A stretch of DNA of 64,000 nucleotides, from positions 124,001 to 188,000 of the forward strand of contig JBAZXW010000001.1 of NCBI GenBank assembly GCA_041659605.1. The letters run 5' to 3'. Shown piece by piece: positions 1 through 8,491 of the stretch. This stretch comes from Solimonas sp041659605. GTDB taxonomy: Bacteria; Pseudomonadota; Gammaproteobacteria; Nevskiales; Nevskiaceae. A model generated the notes under the pieces. The model had not been told where the DNA came from and made no database searches. It saw only the letters and a list, made by a program, of their open reading frames with translations. The position numbers and the translations under genes are program-made. The stretch's first letter is position 1. Each line of letters starts with the position of its first letter.

Positions 1-13
1 CACGAAAATCCAT
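1..13 (-). CDS. Possible 5' end of a gene leaving the window
   Basis: An ATG on the minus strand ends at base 13 and is preceded by a good Shine-Dalgarno-like GGGAGAG about 5-6 bases upstream. Only four codons (M-D-F-R) remain inside the window, so no function can be assigned. It would follow the TonB receptor gene on the same strand after about 170 bases, so it may be the next gene of that operon. The call rests only on the start codon and the ribosome-binding-site-like sequence. Confidence 0.25.
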
Positions 14-184
14 GGAGACTCTCCCGATTGACCTTTGCTGAGCGCCAGAGCACGCGTGTCAGGGGTACCGAAGAGACTCGTGTCTCCTCGTATCCGACTG
101 CAGCGTCGCGCTTGAAGAAAGCTTTCTGAGCAATGTGTCCTGGTCCATTTGCCTGAACACCGGTTGCGGCTCAGTCTTTCGGAC

Positions 185-2650
185 TCAGTAGAACTCATAG
201 GAAAGCGAGGCGCCGATCGTGCGGCGTGGCTGGAACGCCGCGGCCTTGTAACCGGCCACTCCAATCAGCGCGCCGAGCACCGGTTTATCGCTCAGGTTCT
301 TCCCGAACCCACGGACAGACCAGCGGCCTTCGGGACTGCGCCAGGTCACGAATGCGTTATAGGTGGTATAGGCGGACTGAACGTCGGTTGAGTTATTGAA
401 TTCGCGGAGGTAGAAGCGGGTGCTGTAGTTCGCTTCGCCTCGAAGGGTTAGCGCGCCCCAGGCGTCGAGCTCAAATGGGTATTGGAGCGAGAATGTCCCC
501 GCAAACGTGGGCGACCGATTGAGGCGATTGTCCTTGAGATCCTGCTCGGAACCACCGAGCACACTTTCCGTGTTATCGGAATTCGTGAACTTGGTGTACC
601 GGGCATCCAGGATCGTGGCATTCAACGACGCCTCCAGGTCATCCCACAGGAGGGCCGAAGATTCGAACTCGGCGCCATAGACCCGTGCATCGGCGTTGTT
701 GACGACAACCGACGGGAGGACAACCTGCTCGACCTGAAGGTTGGAATAGTCGTACGCAAACACCGCTGTGTTGAGGCGCAACCTTGAGTCCATGAACTCG
801 GACTTCGATCCGATCTCGGCCGACTGCAGCTCTTCCGGCTTGAACTCCGACCCGCAGGACGCCAGGGAAAATCCACCGGACTTGAATCCGGAAGAGAGCT
901 GCGCGTACATCATCGTGCTGGTCGCAACATCGAACTGAATGCCCAGTCGTCCGGTCGTGCTGGACACGTCGGATTGCGACAGAAGGTCTTCGCAGTTCGT
1001 CACCAAGGGTGTCTGAGTTGCGACTGCAATGATCCGACTCGTGAGCGTTTGTCGCTTGCGCTCCTCGAGATAGCGCAACCCCGCAAAGATCCGGAAGGTC
1101 TCGCTCACGTGCCAGGTTCCATCCGTGAACATGGCTCCGCTCCGCGTGGTCTCCGCCATGAGATTCTGGATGTCCAGCTGATCGCCACTGGCAAAGGGCA
1201 CCGAGAGTATCTCGAGCACCGCGGGGGCAAGCCCCGGCAGGACACTCGACAGAGCCAGTCCGGTGACGCCGGCGCCGGACGTGTAGACGTCATTGTCGAG
1301 CCCGAACTTTTCCGACAAGTAGAACGCCCCGAGCAGCCACGTCAGCTCTTCACCGTTGAAGGTGAGGTTTACTTCCTGGGTCAAAGTCCGCGACTGGTCG
1401 AATCGATACGCCGTGAAAACGTCGTTGCTGGTGCCGTCGTTGTCTGCGCCGCCGGTCAGGAAGGAATACCGCACGTACCCGCTAATGCTGGCGAGGCTCC
1501 ATTCGTCCGACATCGTGTAGTTGGCGCGCACGGAGCCGCCCCGCAACGTCTTTTCCGAGTTGCCGGCATCGTTTGTGCGAATCCGGTATGGGTCTTCCGA
1601 GTAGGTCCCTTGCGGCGTGAGAACCGAATTCGGCGGCGGCTTGTAAGCGCCGAACACGGGACCGTTCAGATTCTCATCAGCGTCGAACAGTCGCAGATGG
1701 ATTTCCAGAGCTTCTGCAGGCTGCCAGTCGCCCGATATGCGAAATCCGACACCCTCACGCCCGCCCTGGTCGCGGTCGGGAAACGCTTCGTTGATGAGAT
1801 CGTCGCCCACCTTCGCGAAGCGGCCGCTCGCTCGCAGACGCAACTTGCCGTCAAAGAAGCCCGATCCAATATGGGCGCCGTATTCTGAACTGGACCTGCT
1901 GCTGCCCTCTGCCGAGAGGCCGGCTTCGAAGGATTCGGGGGCTGCCGGCGTGATGAGATTGATCACGCCCGCCGTCGCATTACGGCCGTAGAGCGTGCCC
2001 TGCGGTCCGCGCAGCACTTCAATGCCGGCCACGTCGGACTGGAGCATCGTAATTGCACCCGGCCTGGACAGGAACAAGCCATCGGAATACAGAGCCACCG
2101 AGCCTTCACCGATTCCGGTCACCAGGGAAAAGCCCACGCCGCGAATCGAAGCCTGTCCGCCGCCGGCGACTTCGCCGAACTTGAGGCTGGGGACCTGCCC
2201 GCTGAGGTCAGCGATGCCGTCAATTCCGCGGTCGCGAATAGCTTCCGCGGAGAATGCCGATACCGCAATCGGCACGTCCTGGAGATTCTCGGAGCGCTTC
2301 TGTGCGGTCACCACGATCTCTTCGATCCGAGGTGACCGGCTGTCCTTTACTCCATCATCCTTCTGCTTAGCCTCATCGCCTGAACTCGCGTTTACCGGGA
2401 TGGTGTCCAACGGTTCCGATTGCGATTCGTTCCGTCTTCCTGATTCATCGATGCGCTCCTGAGGCGCGTCTTGCTCGGTCGATTCACCGACTCCTGGCGT
2501 CGCACTACCCTCTTGCGGAGATTCCGGCTCGTACGTCCCCAAGATCTCATCAAGCGATGGCTCATCTCCGACTGCCTGTCCGGCCGATTCAGTGGCCTGG
2601 GCCAAACTCACAACAGCCAGGAATACGGCCAAGGCACTCTGACGGCGCAT
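185..2650 (-). CDS. TonB-dependent outer-membrane receptor
   Basis: This 821-residue protein is an outer-membrane beta-barrel receptor for energised uptake of a ligand. It has an N-terminal signal peptide (about residues 1-26), then a low-complexity acidic linker, then the TonB box and plug start IEEIVVTAQKR near residue 110. The plug shows the usual NLQDVPIAVSAFS and GPQGTLYGRNATAG motifs, and the C-terminus is an aromatic-ending beta strand (SYEFY). The size is normal for the family. It starts 3 bases after the stop of the upstream amidohydrolase, so the two are almost certainly co-transcribed, and the pair is probably controlled by the divergent Lrp-type regulator. The ligand is unknown. 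The VTAQKR-type plug is typical of the large expanded receptor groups in sphingomonads and Nevskiales. Confidence 0.93.
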   Translation of the reverse strand: MRRQSALAVFLAVVSLAQATESAGQAVGDEPSLDEILGTYEPESPQEGSATPGVGESTEQDAPQERIDESGRRNESQSEPLDTIPVNASSGDEAKQKDDGVKDSRSPRIEEIVVTAQKRSENLQDVPIAVSAFSAEAIRDRGIDGIADLSGQVPSLKFGEVAGGGQASIRGVGFSLVTGIGEGSVALYSDGLFLSRPGAITMLQSDVAGIEVLRGPQGTLYGRNATAGVINLITPAAPESFEAGLSAEGSSRSSSEYGAHIGSGFFDGKLRLRASGRFAKVGDDLINEAFPDRDQGGREGVGFRISGDWQPAEALEIHLRLFDADENLNGPVFGAYKPPPNSVLTPQGTYSEDPYRIRTNDAGNSEKTLRGGSVRANYTMSDEWSLASISGYVRYSFLTGGADNDGTSNDVFTAYRFDQSRTLTQEVNLTFNGEELTWLLGAFYLSEKFGLDNDVYTSGAGVTGLALSSVLPGLAPAVLEILSVPFASGDQLDIQNLMAETTRSGAMFTDGTWHVSETFRIFAGLRYLEERKRQTLTSRIIAVATQTPLVTNCEDLLSQSDVSSTTGRLGIQFDVATSTMMYAQLSSGFKSGGFSLASCGSEFKPEELQSAEIGSKSEFMDSRLRLNTAVFAYDYSNLQVEQVVLPSVVVNNADARVYGAEFESSALLWDDLEASLNATILDARYTKFTNSDNTESVLGGSEQDLKDNRLNRSPTFAGTFSLQYPFELDAWGALTLRGEANYSTRFYLREFNNSTDVQSAYTTYNAFVTWRSPEGRWSVRGFGKNLSDKPVLGALIGVAGYKAAAFQPRRTIGASLSYEFY

Positions 2651-2653
2651 GGG

Positions 2654-4375
2654 TCAGCCCCTGGGCGCGGATGACGATCCAAGCATCACTCCGGGTGTGG
2701 CGCCCGTACTCTGGCCCTGGGAGAAGGTCTGCACTCCGTTGACCACGATCGCCTCGATCCCGCTCGGGCGGCACGTCCGTCGCCAGTCGCCACCTGGAAG
2801 GTCATGCAGGACCTCGTACTGCTGATAGGGATATGAGAGGCGATCGATGTCATACATGTACAGATCGGCCGCAGCTCCCTCGACGAGCGTGCCACGCCCC
2901 TCGAGCCCGAGCACGCGCGCTGGAACGGCGCTCAGCCGGTGATGCAGATCCTCGAGCGAGAACAGGCCGCTGTCGCGACTCAGGTGCATCAGCATGTCGG
3001 TCGAATACTGACCGCCGGCGTGAAACTTCACATGCGCGCCGCCATCCGACGTGCCGGGCACGACGCGGTGATGACCGACGACCTCGCACATCAACTCGGG
3101 CGACTGGCTCACCGGATCCAGCGTGCGGAATTCTGCGGTGGAACCCGACTCGGCGACGAGACCGAAGAACACATCGGTCACCGGCACCCCGCGGGCGGCT
3201 GCGATCTCAACGAGCGTCTTGCCTTCAATCGACTTCATCACTTCCGGACCACGATGGAAGATGAAGGTCTCCAGAGGTCCGCCGGCGCCGATCATCATCA
3301 TCGGTTGATACTCGGCGCGTGCGCGCGCCAGGAATGCAGCGTCGGAAGCGAGCGCGGCCTTCGCCGCTGGGTCACCTGCGTGGGAGAACGTGTTGAACAG
3401 CGGGATGTGCGACCAGGCGTTGTAGTCGTTGACGTTGAACTCGCTCCACTCGCGGTAGCAGAACGCCTGGCTGTAGATCTCAAGGCCCTCCCGTTCCATC
3501 TCATCCAGCCAGCGCAGGATGCTCCGGTGATAGTCCGGCAGCGCATCGAAGGGCGCAATGATGTTGTGCAGGATGGGACGGCGAGAGCGGCGCGCCAATT
3601 CCTCGGCAGTTGCCCGATTCGTGCCTCCGCCCGGGATCTCGCACAGGCACTGGATGACACCCTGCCCGCGTTCCCGCAGCACTTCTGCAAGGCTGAACGC
3701 GTCCTCGATGTGCATCATGTCCGTCGGCATCGGCGTTCCGTCGCAGTCCTTGTGACTGTTCCGCTCGTTCAGGTGGGACAGAGCGAAGCCGATCGCACCG
3801 ACATCCATCGCTTCGTTGAGGAGGTCACGCATGCGGCCGCGCTCCGCCGTCGTGGCGCCTCGCCGTTTCGCGGCCTCATAACCCATCACGTACATCATCA
3901 GCGAGTTGAGGGGCAGGTAGCTGGCGACGTTGACGCCCTTGGGCAGCGCGCGCATGCGCTCCATCCACTCCGGGAATGTCTCCCAGTTCCACGCCAGTCC
4001 CTTTCGCAGGGCGTCCAGCGGAACCTGCTCCGTGTTCTCCATCATTCGCATGTAACGCTCGCGACTGTCGGCTGCGCACGGCGCGAAGCCGAAGCCACAA
4101 TTCCCGACGCCGACCGTCGTGTGGCCGTGCCACCCTGAGCTGGTGCAATAGGGATCCCAGTGGATCTGGGCGTCGTAGTGAGTGTGCGGGTCGATGATGC
4201 CTGGCGCCACGATCGCCCCCCGGGCCTCGATGCACTGCTCGGCCGTGTCGGCCGCAAGCCCAAGCCCGATCTTCTGGATGACGCCGCCAATGATGGCGAT
4301 ATCCGCGGCTACTCGGGGGCGTCCGGTACCATCGATGAGCGTACAGTCGCGCACCAGCAAGTCGTAGCGAGCCAT
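2654..4375 (-). CDS. N-acyl-D-amino-acid deacylase family amidohydrolase
   Basis: A 573-residue zinc amidohydrolase of the D-aminoacylase type. The N-terminus MARYDLLVRDCTLIDGTG is the small beta-sandwich that starts these enzymes. The metal motif IDPHTHYDAQ (HxH) follows near residue 66, and a late GTSDGGAHV holds the conserved metal Asp. The reaction is probably hydrolysis of an N-acyl or cyclic amide bond; the substrate is not predictable. The start was placed at the ATG at 4375 because GGAGAG lies seven bases upstream; a longer frame reaches 4417 but overlaps the palindrome in the divergent promoter region. It is followed after 3 bases by the TonB receptor gene, suggesting an uptake-plus-hydrolysis pair. 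Confidence 0.85.
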   Translation of the reverse strand: MARYDLLVRDCTLIDGTGRPRVAADIAIIGGVIQKIGLGLAADTAEQCIEARGAIVAPGIIDPHTHYDAQIHWDPYCTSSGWHGHTTVGVGNCGFGFAPCAADSRERYMRMMENTEQVPLDALRKGLAWNWETFPEWMERMRALPKGVNVASYLPLNSLMMYVMGYEAAKRRGATTAERGRMRDLLNEAMDVGAIGFALSHLNERNSHKDCDGTPMPTDMMHIEDAFSLAEVLRERGQGVIQCLCEIPGGGTNRATAEELARRSRRPILHNIIAPFDALPDYHRSILRWLDEMEREGLEIYSQAFCYREWSEFNVNDYNAWSHIPLFNTFSHAGDPAAKAALASDAAFLARARAEYQPMMMIGAGGPLETFIFHRGPEVMKSIEGKTLVEIAAARGVPVTDVFFGLVAESGSTAEFRTLDPVSQSPELMCEVVGHHRVVPGTSDGGAHVKFHAGGQYSTDMLMHLSRDSGLFSLEDLHHRLSAVPARVLGLEGRGTLVEGAAADLYMYDIDRLSYPYQQYEVLHDLPGGDWRRTCRPSGIEAIVVNGVQTFSQGQSTGATPGVMLGSSSAPRG

Positions 4376-4416
4376 CTGAGAACTCTCCGTTCGCACAATT
4401 GATGTATGGTGACTCA

Positions 4417-4429
4417 CATATACAATATG
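4417..4429. promoter_or_regulatory. Palindrome in the divergent amidohydrolase/Lrp promoter region
   Basis: CATAT-ACA-ATATG is a perfect 5-bp-arm inverted repeat in an AT-rich stretch, unusual in this GC-rich DNA. It lies between the divergent starts at 4375 and 4481. Lrp/AsnC regulators commonly bind AT-rich palindromes in such intergenic regions, so it is a reasonable operator candidate; that assignment is inference. Confidence 0.35.
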
Positions 4430-4480
4430 CGAGGCACTTTATGTTAAGACACTACTCAAACAGCAATACAGCGTCAACTA

Positions 4481-5611
4481 ATGACTATTGTGCGCGATAG
4501 AACCTTGCGCGGTGACGCAATCGACCGGCAGCTCGTCGAATCGCTCCTGCGGGATGTGCACGCGAGCAATCGCGAGATGGGCGCGGCCGTAGGCCTTTCG
4601 GAACGCGGGGTTGCGGCGCGGCTCGACCGCTTGCGCGCGGACAATGTCTTCGCCGCCACCGTGGTCGTGGACTGGCGCCTGGTCGGATTTGAAACGTCCT
4701 GCCTGCTATTCCTGCGGACGGGGCCATTCCAGCGATCGACGGACTGGATTCAGAAGGTAACGGGACGGCCGGACGTCCAGTCTCTGACGCACACGGTGGG
4801 TGGCGCCCCGGCCGTCGTGCACTTGCTGGGGCGCGACCTCGCCACGCTGGAACGATCTGCAGCGGAGATCTCGGCGCTGGCATCGGCCGACGTGCACGAG
4901 ATCCTGCTGATAACGGACTACTGTCGATATTCGATCGACCGGACACCGTTGCCGCTCGAGCCCTGGAACCCCGACGCGCTCGAGCCCACAGCGCGCGCCC
5001 TCGACGCGCTCGATCGCAAGATCATGCGTTGTCTGATCGAGGATGGGCATCAGTCCTACCGGCAGATCGGCCATCAGCTGCAGGTCAGCGAGGCGACCGT
5101 CAGGACTCGCTGGAAGCAGTTGGAACAGAGCGGCCTCGTGCGCTTGACGACGGTGTACGACCCGTTCGCGTTCGGCGAGGCGGTCATGACCTACTTCCTG
5201 GTGCGAAGCGCCGCCGGCCGGCAGTCAGCGTGCCGCCAGTGGTTGGAGGCGCGATCCGAGGTGGTCGGGCTGATGACCTGCCTGGGTCGATACGACCTCG
5301 TCGGCGTCGCCGTTGCTGATTCGCACGATGCGCTCGTGCAACTCGTGGCCGAGTTGCAGGGTCAAGGCGTCACGATAGAAATTCAATATCTGCCTATCGT
5401 CGACACTCCCTTCTATCATCTTCACCTCGCGCGACTGGTGTGTTTCGCGCCTGCTCACGATCGGCTGCGCCGCTGGGCCACGGATGGTTATCCATCAGGT
5501 GCTGTTCTCGCGGGTTGCGGCAAGTCGAGAGCCCCATTCGAGTCGCTTTTATATGCATCAGCACCTGGGCGAACTCCGGATTCCGAATCACCGCTCTTTG
5601 TTAGTCAATGA
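4481..5611 (+). CDS. Tandem-duplicated Lrp/AsnC-family transcriptional regulator
   Basis: The 376-residue protein contains two successive Lrp/AsnC units instead of the usual single unit of about 150 residues. The first winged helix-turn-helix is at about residues 13-57 (NREMGAAVGLSERGVAARLD) with a degenerate ligand domain to about 148. The second HTH is at about 174-220 (DALDRKIMRCLIEDG, SYRQIGHQLQVSEATVRTRW), followed by a ligand domain containing GRYDLVGVAVADS. A tail of about 60 residues has no recognised domain. It is divergent from the amidohydrolase/TonB pair and probably regulates it and itself, with the effector perhaps an amino-acid-like product of the amidohydrolase. Family assignment is firm; the target is inferred from position. 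Confidence 0.85.
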   Translation: MTIVRDRTLRGDAIDRQLVESLLRDVHASNREMGAAVGLSERGVAARLDRLRADNVFAATVVVDWRLVGFETSCLLFLRTGPFQRSTDWIQKVTGRPDVQSLTHTVGGAPAVVHLLGRDLATLERSAAEISALASADVHEILLITDYCRYSIDRTPLPLEPWNPDALEPTARALDALDRKIMRCLIEDGHQSYRQIGHQLQVSEATVRTRWKQLEQSGLVRLTTVYDPFAFGEAVMTYFLVRSAAGRQSACRQWLEARSEVVGLMTCLGRYDLVGVAVADSHDALVQLVAELQGQGVTIEIQYLPIVDTPFYHLHLARLVCFAPAHDRLRRWATDGYPSGAVLAGCGKSRAPFESLLYASAPGRTPDSESPLFVSQ

Positions 5612-5742
5612 AGCGATAACAACGTGCAACATGCGGATTACTTCCGTATTCCCGTCGATCCCGTAGTTCAATTGCGGTCGTTCGCGGTCGGCCGCTCTGG
5701 CACGGACCTTCCCTTTTCCACTTCGATACCCGTGACTAGGGC

Positions 5743-5758
5743 GTGTTGTCGCTTCGTC
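5743..5758 (+). repeat. 16-nt direct repeat, copy 1
   Basis: GTGTTGTCGCTTCGTC occurs here and again at 7183-7198 in the same orientation. The two copies bracket about 1.4 kb holding gene remnants and one intact flavin reductase gene. The origin of the repeat is unknown; it could be a recombination scar or part of a dispersed element. Confidence 0.5.
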
Positions 5759-5814
5759 AGCGACCGCCTGCCCTGTCCAAACAGCTGAGCATCACGAACC
5801 GGCGCTCGCTCGCT

Positions 5815-6030
5815 GCGCGACGAATGCGCCTGGCTTCGGTACATGCCTTCGAATGCATGGTCTGGCGTCTCGCGAGCCCACTTTGGTCCTCGCAACTTCC
5901 ATCCGATCTTTGCAGCGCAGAATGCACGAGCAGCCAACGCCGCTGCCGACTTCGGACGCTCGCGGACCCATTGATCGATTTGCGCATAAAGATCCGTGTC
6001 GGCAATAAGCCCGGCGACAGCCGCAAATCC
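5815..6030 (-). pseudogene. DUF4034-like gene fragment
   Basis: Minus-strand translation of about 5997-5820 gives a stretch containing DQWVRERPKSAAALAARAF and then GWKLRGPKWARETPDHAF. This resembles the conserved core of DUF4034 proteins: a W...P.S..A..A segment followed by RG.....TP. The similarity stops abruptly on both sides and there is no plausible start or full-length frame, so it is read as a decayed remnant. The rest of the 5612-6160 gap shows no other gene that can be supported. Family assignment is from memory of the consensus and should be checked by profile search. Confidence 0.35.
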
Positions 6031-6160
6031 ACAGCCGTACAGTTCGATACCGCACAGACCTATCGCGCCGCGCGAGCGCATGGTTCCCCGTCCCGCGCGA
6101 AATGCCTTCGTCCGTCCCAATCGGGAATTCCATTCAAACACCCGCGGAAGGAGTTGAGCC

Positions 6161-6364
6161 ATGAGCACACGCAAGAGCAGTGCATTGGTCCCGGAACTCG
6201 CCCTCGCCGCCAGTCTGGTGGCATCCGGTTCGGGAACGGTCCTGGCGGCCAGGCCGCATGCGGACGAGGCGGCGCTGATCGCGTCGCACCTCGCGACCTT
6301 CGACGATCTCGACTGCAACGTGTTCTCGAAGCCGGCAGCGGCCTCCACCAGGAACAAGTCATGA
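6161..6364 (+). pseudogene. Truncated exported SnoaL/NTF2-like stub
   Basis: A 67-codon frame starts with ATG after a strong AAGGAG. It encodes a signal-peptide-like N-terminus (to about VLAA, residue 30), then EAALIASHLATFDDLDCNVF, which looks like the first helix of exported SnoaL/NTF2-fold proteins. The fold normally needs over 120 residues, and here it breaks off after about 20 mature residues, so this is probably the 5' remnant of a deleted gene. Its stop overlaps the start of the downstream flavin reductase (ATGA), so it may now serve as a translated leader for that gene. Confidence 0.45.
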
Positions 6365-6912
6365 CCCAAATCACGATTGGTATCGTTGTCGGCAGCCTTC
6401 GCAAAGAGTCGTTCAACCGTCGGCTCGCCGATGCGCTGACCAAGCTCGCGCCGACTGTCTTCGCTTTCAAGCACCTGCGTATTGACGACCTGCCGTTGTA
6501 CAACCAGGACGATGACGCCAGCCCAAGCGCTGCAGCCAAACGGCTGAAGGCTGAGGTGCTCGCGTGCCAGGGGCTCTTGTTCGTGACGCCCGAATACAAC
6601 CGGTCCATTCCGGGTGTGCTCAAGAACGCGCTGGACCATGCCTCACGGCCCTATGGGCAGAACGCCTGGGCCGGCAAGCCCGCCGGCGTGATCGGCACCT
6701 CGCCGGGAAATGTCGGGACCGCAGTGGCCCAACAGCACCTACGCGTCGTGCTGGCCTATCTCGACATTCCGACCCTCGGGCAGCCCGAGGCTTATGTCCA
6801 GTTCAAGGACGGACTGATCGATCAGAGCGGCGAGATCGGCGCTGCCAGCCGCGGTCTCCTGCAGGGCTGGATGAATGGATATGCGGCCTGGGTAAAGCGC
6901 TTCGTCAGTTAG
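6361..6912 (+). CDS. NADPH-dependent FMN reductase (flavodoxin-like quinone/chromate reductase family)
   Basis: A 183-residue flavodoxin-fold reductase of the NADPH_dep_FMN_red family. Recognisable motifs are the phosphate-binding loop GSLRKESFNRRLADAL (about residues 11-26), the flavin-contact TPEYNRSIPGVLKNALD and the GTSPGNVGTAVAQQHLR region. Members reduce FMN, quinones, azo dyes or chromate with NAD(P)H in the cytoplasm; which applies here cannot be told. The start at 6361 is chosen because AGGAAC lies just upstream and the conserved N-terminus begins there. It overlaps the stub gene by 4 bases and is the only intact gene between the two 16-nt repeats. Confidence 0.88.
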   Translation: MTQITIGIVVGSLRKESFNRRLADALTKLAPTVFAFKHLRIDDLPLYNQDDDASPSAAAKRLKAEVLACQGLLFVTPEYNRSIPGVLKNALDHASRPYGQNAWAGKPAGVIGTSPGNVGTAVAQQHLRVVLAYLDIPTLGQPEAYVQFKDGLIDQSGEIGAASRGLLQGWMNGYAAWVKRFVS

Positions 6913-7289
6913 GCGACGCGCGCAGCGCCCAGGCGATGGAGGTCGCCGGCTGCGCGTAACCTGCCGTGCTGTATTGAACAGACAGCGAACACTGAACGGT
7001 CCGCTGCGCCGCTGGCTTTCCGACTGGGTTCGGATCGCAACGCGTCAACCACCAGCTTGTAGGCCCTCACGTTGATCTCGTTACAGCCGTCCTTGAAGGG
7101 CCAGGTGTAGAACCCACCGTAGGTCGGCAGTCGCAGCACGATACAACGATGGTCCGCCACTTCCTTCGGCGCACTCGGCGGTGTGTTGTCGCTTCGTCTG
7201 GTTCCGAACGATCATCAGGAGAGGTGTCGAACTGGTTTCAACGGTGGTCCAATGGGATTCGATATCGGCGCGCGGAGGTTAGTCGGATC
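6913..7289. other. 377-bp region without an intact gene
   Basis: The region holds no gene that can be supported. On the minus strand, about 7200-7035 reads as a low-bias peptide segment (for example LPTYGGFYTWPFKDG) with no start, no recognised family and a sudden end, so it looks like another protein-coding remnant. The second copy of the 16-nt repeat lies inside it at 7183-7198. The last bases contain the GGAGG (7274-7278) serving the alpha/beta hydrolase at 7290. Confidence 0.4.
7183..7198 (+). repeat. 16-nt direct repeat, copy 2
   Basis: GTGTTGTCGCTTCGTC, identical to 5743-5758. It lies within a remnant-rich intergenic region, so it marks the right end of the disturbed 1.4-kb segment. 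Confidence 0.5.
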
Positions 7290-8459
7290 ATGATCGCTGG
7301 GCTCACGCTGACAGTCGCCGGGCTGTTCCTGCTCGGTTGGGCCGCGCACTACCGCCTGGTTGCGGTTCGCAAGCCACACCTGGCATTCAATCCATCGACC
7401 TTCAACCGGCTGGTCCTGCAGCGGCTGGAGCAGTTGCAAATTCCCTTCAGGCCAACGCCTTGGCTCTACAACGCGCACCTGCAACTGTTGTGGCTGCTCC
7501 TGCGGGAAGCCCTCACCCCATCGCTGCGGTACGACAGAACCGACGTTCTCACCATGCGTGACGGCGGTACCACGGCGCTCGATTGGCTGGGGTTGGACGA
7601 AGATGCCACGGTACCGACCGTGGTGGTTCTGCACAGCATCACCGGCGACGCCCAGAGCATGCGCGGGATCGTCGCTGACCTGCGACGACAGACTGGTTGG
7701 CGCATCGTGCTCTGCACACGCCGCGGTCATGGTGGCCTGCCACTGACGGCGCCGGTATTGAACACGATGGGCTCAACCGACGACCTGCGCGAGCAGTTGC
7801 AGCGTATTCACGCGCACTTTCCAGAGTCGCCGCTCTATGCCGTGGGAGTTTCCGCCGGCTCTGCGTTGCTCGTGCGCTACCTGGGCGAAGAAGGGGGACG
7901 CTCATTGATCAGAGCCGGGATTGCGTATTGTCCAGGCTATGACATCAGCGTGGCGTGGAGCCGCGTCCATCGCCCTTACAGCCGCTGGATGGCCAATCGC
8001 CTCAAGCGGCATTTTCTGGAACCGAATTTCGCCATGTTCGGCAACCTCTCGACGTATCGCCTGTGCCTCGCGACGCGCGACATCGAACAATTCCATCAGC
8101 ACTTCTATGAAATCGCCGGCAGCGCCAATGTCGCCGACTACCTCGAGCGCTCAAATCCTGTACTGGTGTTCGATGGCGTCGCCGTGCCGGTGTTGATCCT
8201 GAATGCGGACGACGATCCTGTCTGTGTCATCGATAATGCGTTGGACCATGTGGAGACGATCCGGCACCTCCCGGACGCTATGCTGGTGCGCACGGCTCGC
8301 GGCAGTCATTGCGCCTTCTTCGAGGGCTGGCTCGCGGAGGCCTGGGCACACCGCTTGTTCGCCCGCTATCTGGTGGCAGCATTCGAGCTGAGTGAACACC
8401 GCCGACCATCCATTGCTACCGATAGGGTCGGCGCGAATAGGCTTGCGCCGGAAAGCTGA
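7290..8459 (+). CDS. Alpha/beta hydrolase, YheT/ABHD1-3-like
   Basis: A 389-residue hydrolase with an N-terminal membrane anchor (hydrophobic residues about 2-20). The layout is that of the YheT/EMB8/ABHD1-3 group: an N-terminal LYNAHLQLLW segment, strand-turn VVLHSITGDAQSMRG, nucleophile elbow GVSAGSALL, acid NADDDP and His in GSHCAFFEG. A complete Ser-Asp-His triad is therefore visible. Members are esterases or lipases acting on medium or long acyl esters at the membrane. The start at 7290 is supported by GGAGG at 7274-7278 and by the anchor beginning at once; longer in-frame starts exist upstream. It forms a probable operon with the SDR (33-bp gap) and the VOC gene. Confidence 0.82.
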   Translation: MIAGLTLTVAGLFLLGWAAHYRLVAVRKPHLAFNPSTFNRLVLQRLEQLQIPFRPTPWLYNAHLQLLWLLLREALTPSLRYDRTDVLTMRDGGTTALDWLGLDEDATVPTVVVLHSITGDAQSMRGIVADLRRQTGWRIVLCTRRGHGGLPLTAPVLNTMGSTDDLREQLQRIHAHFPESPLYAVGVSAGSALLVRYLGEEGGRSLIRAGIAYCPGYDISVAWSRVHRPYSRWMANRLKRHFLEPNFAMFGNLSTYRLCLATRDIEQFHQHFYEIAGSANVADYLERSNPVLVFDGVAVPVLILNADDDPVCVIDNALDHVETIRHLPDAMLVRTARGSHCAFFEGWLAEAWAHRLFARYLVAAFELSEHRRPSIATDRVGANRLAPES

Positions 8460-8491
8460 ATATCTCTCCAGGCTGATCAGGACGCGATTCG

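Noticed and set aside
63..95. A short GAGAC/GTCTC hairpin after the first TonB receptor gene
   Set aside because: The stem is only five bases with no T-tract, too weak to call a terminator.
5668..6639. A 323-codon minus-strand frame as an intact gene
   Set aside because: Only about 60 residues resemble a family (DUF4034); the 5' half is antisense to the flavin reductase gene, so it is treated as a fragment.
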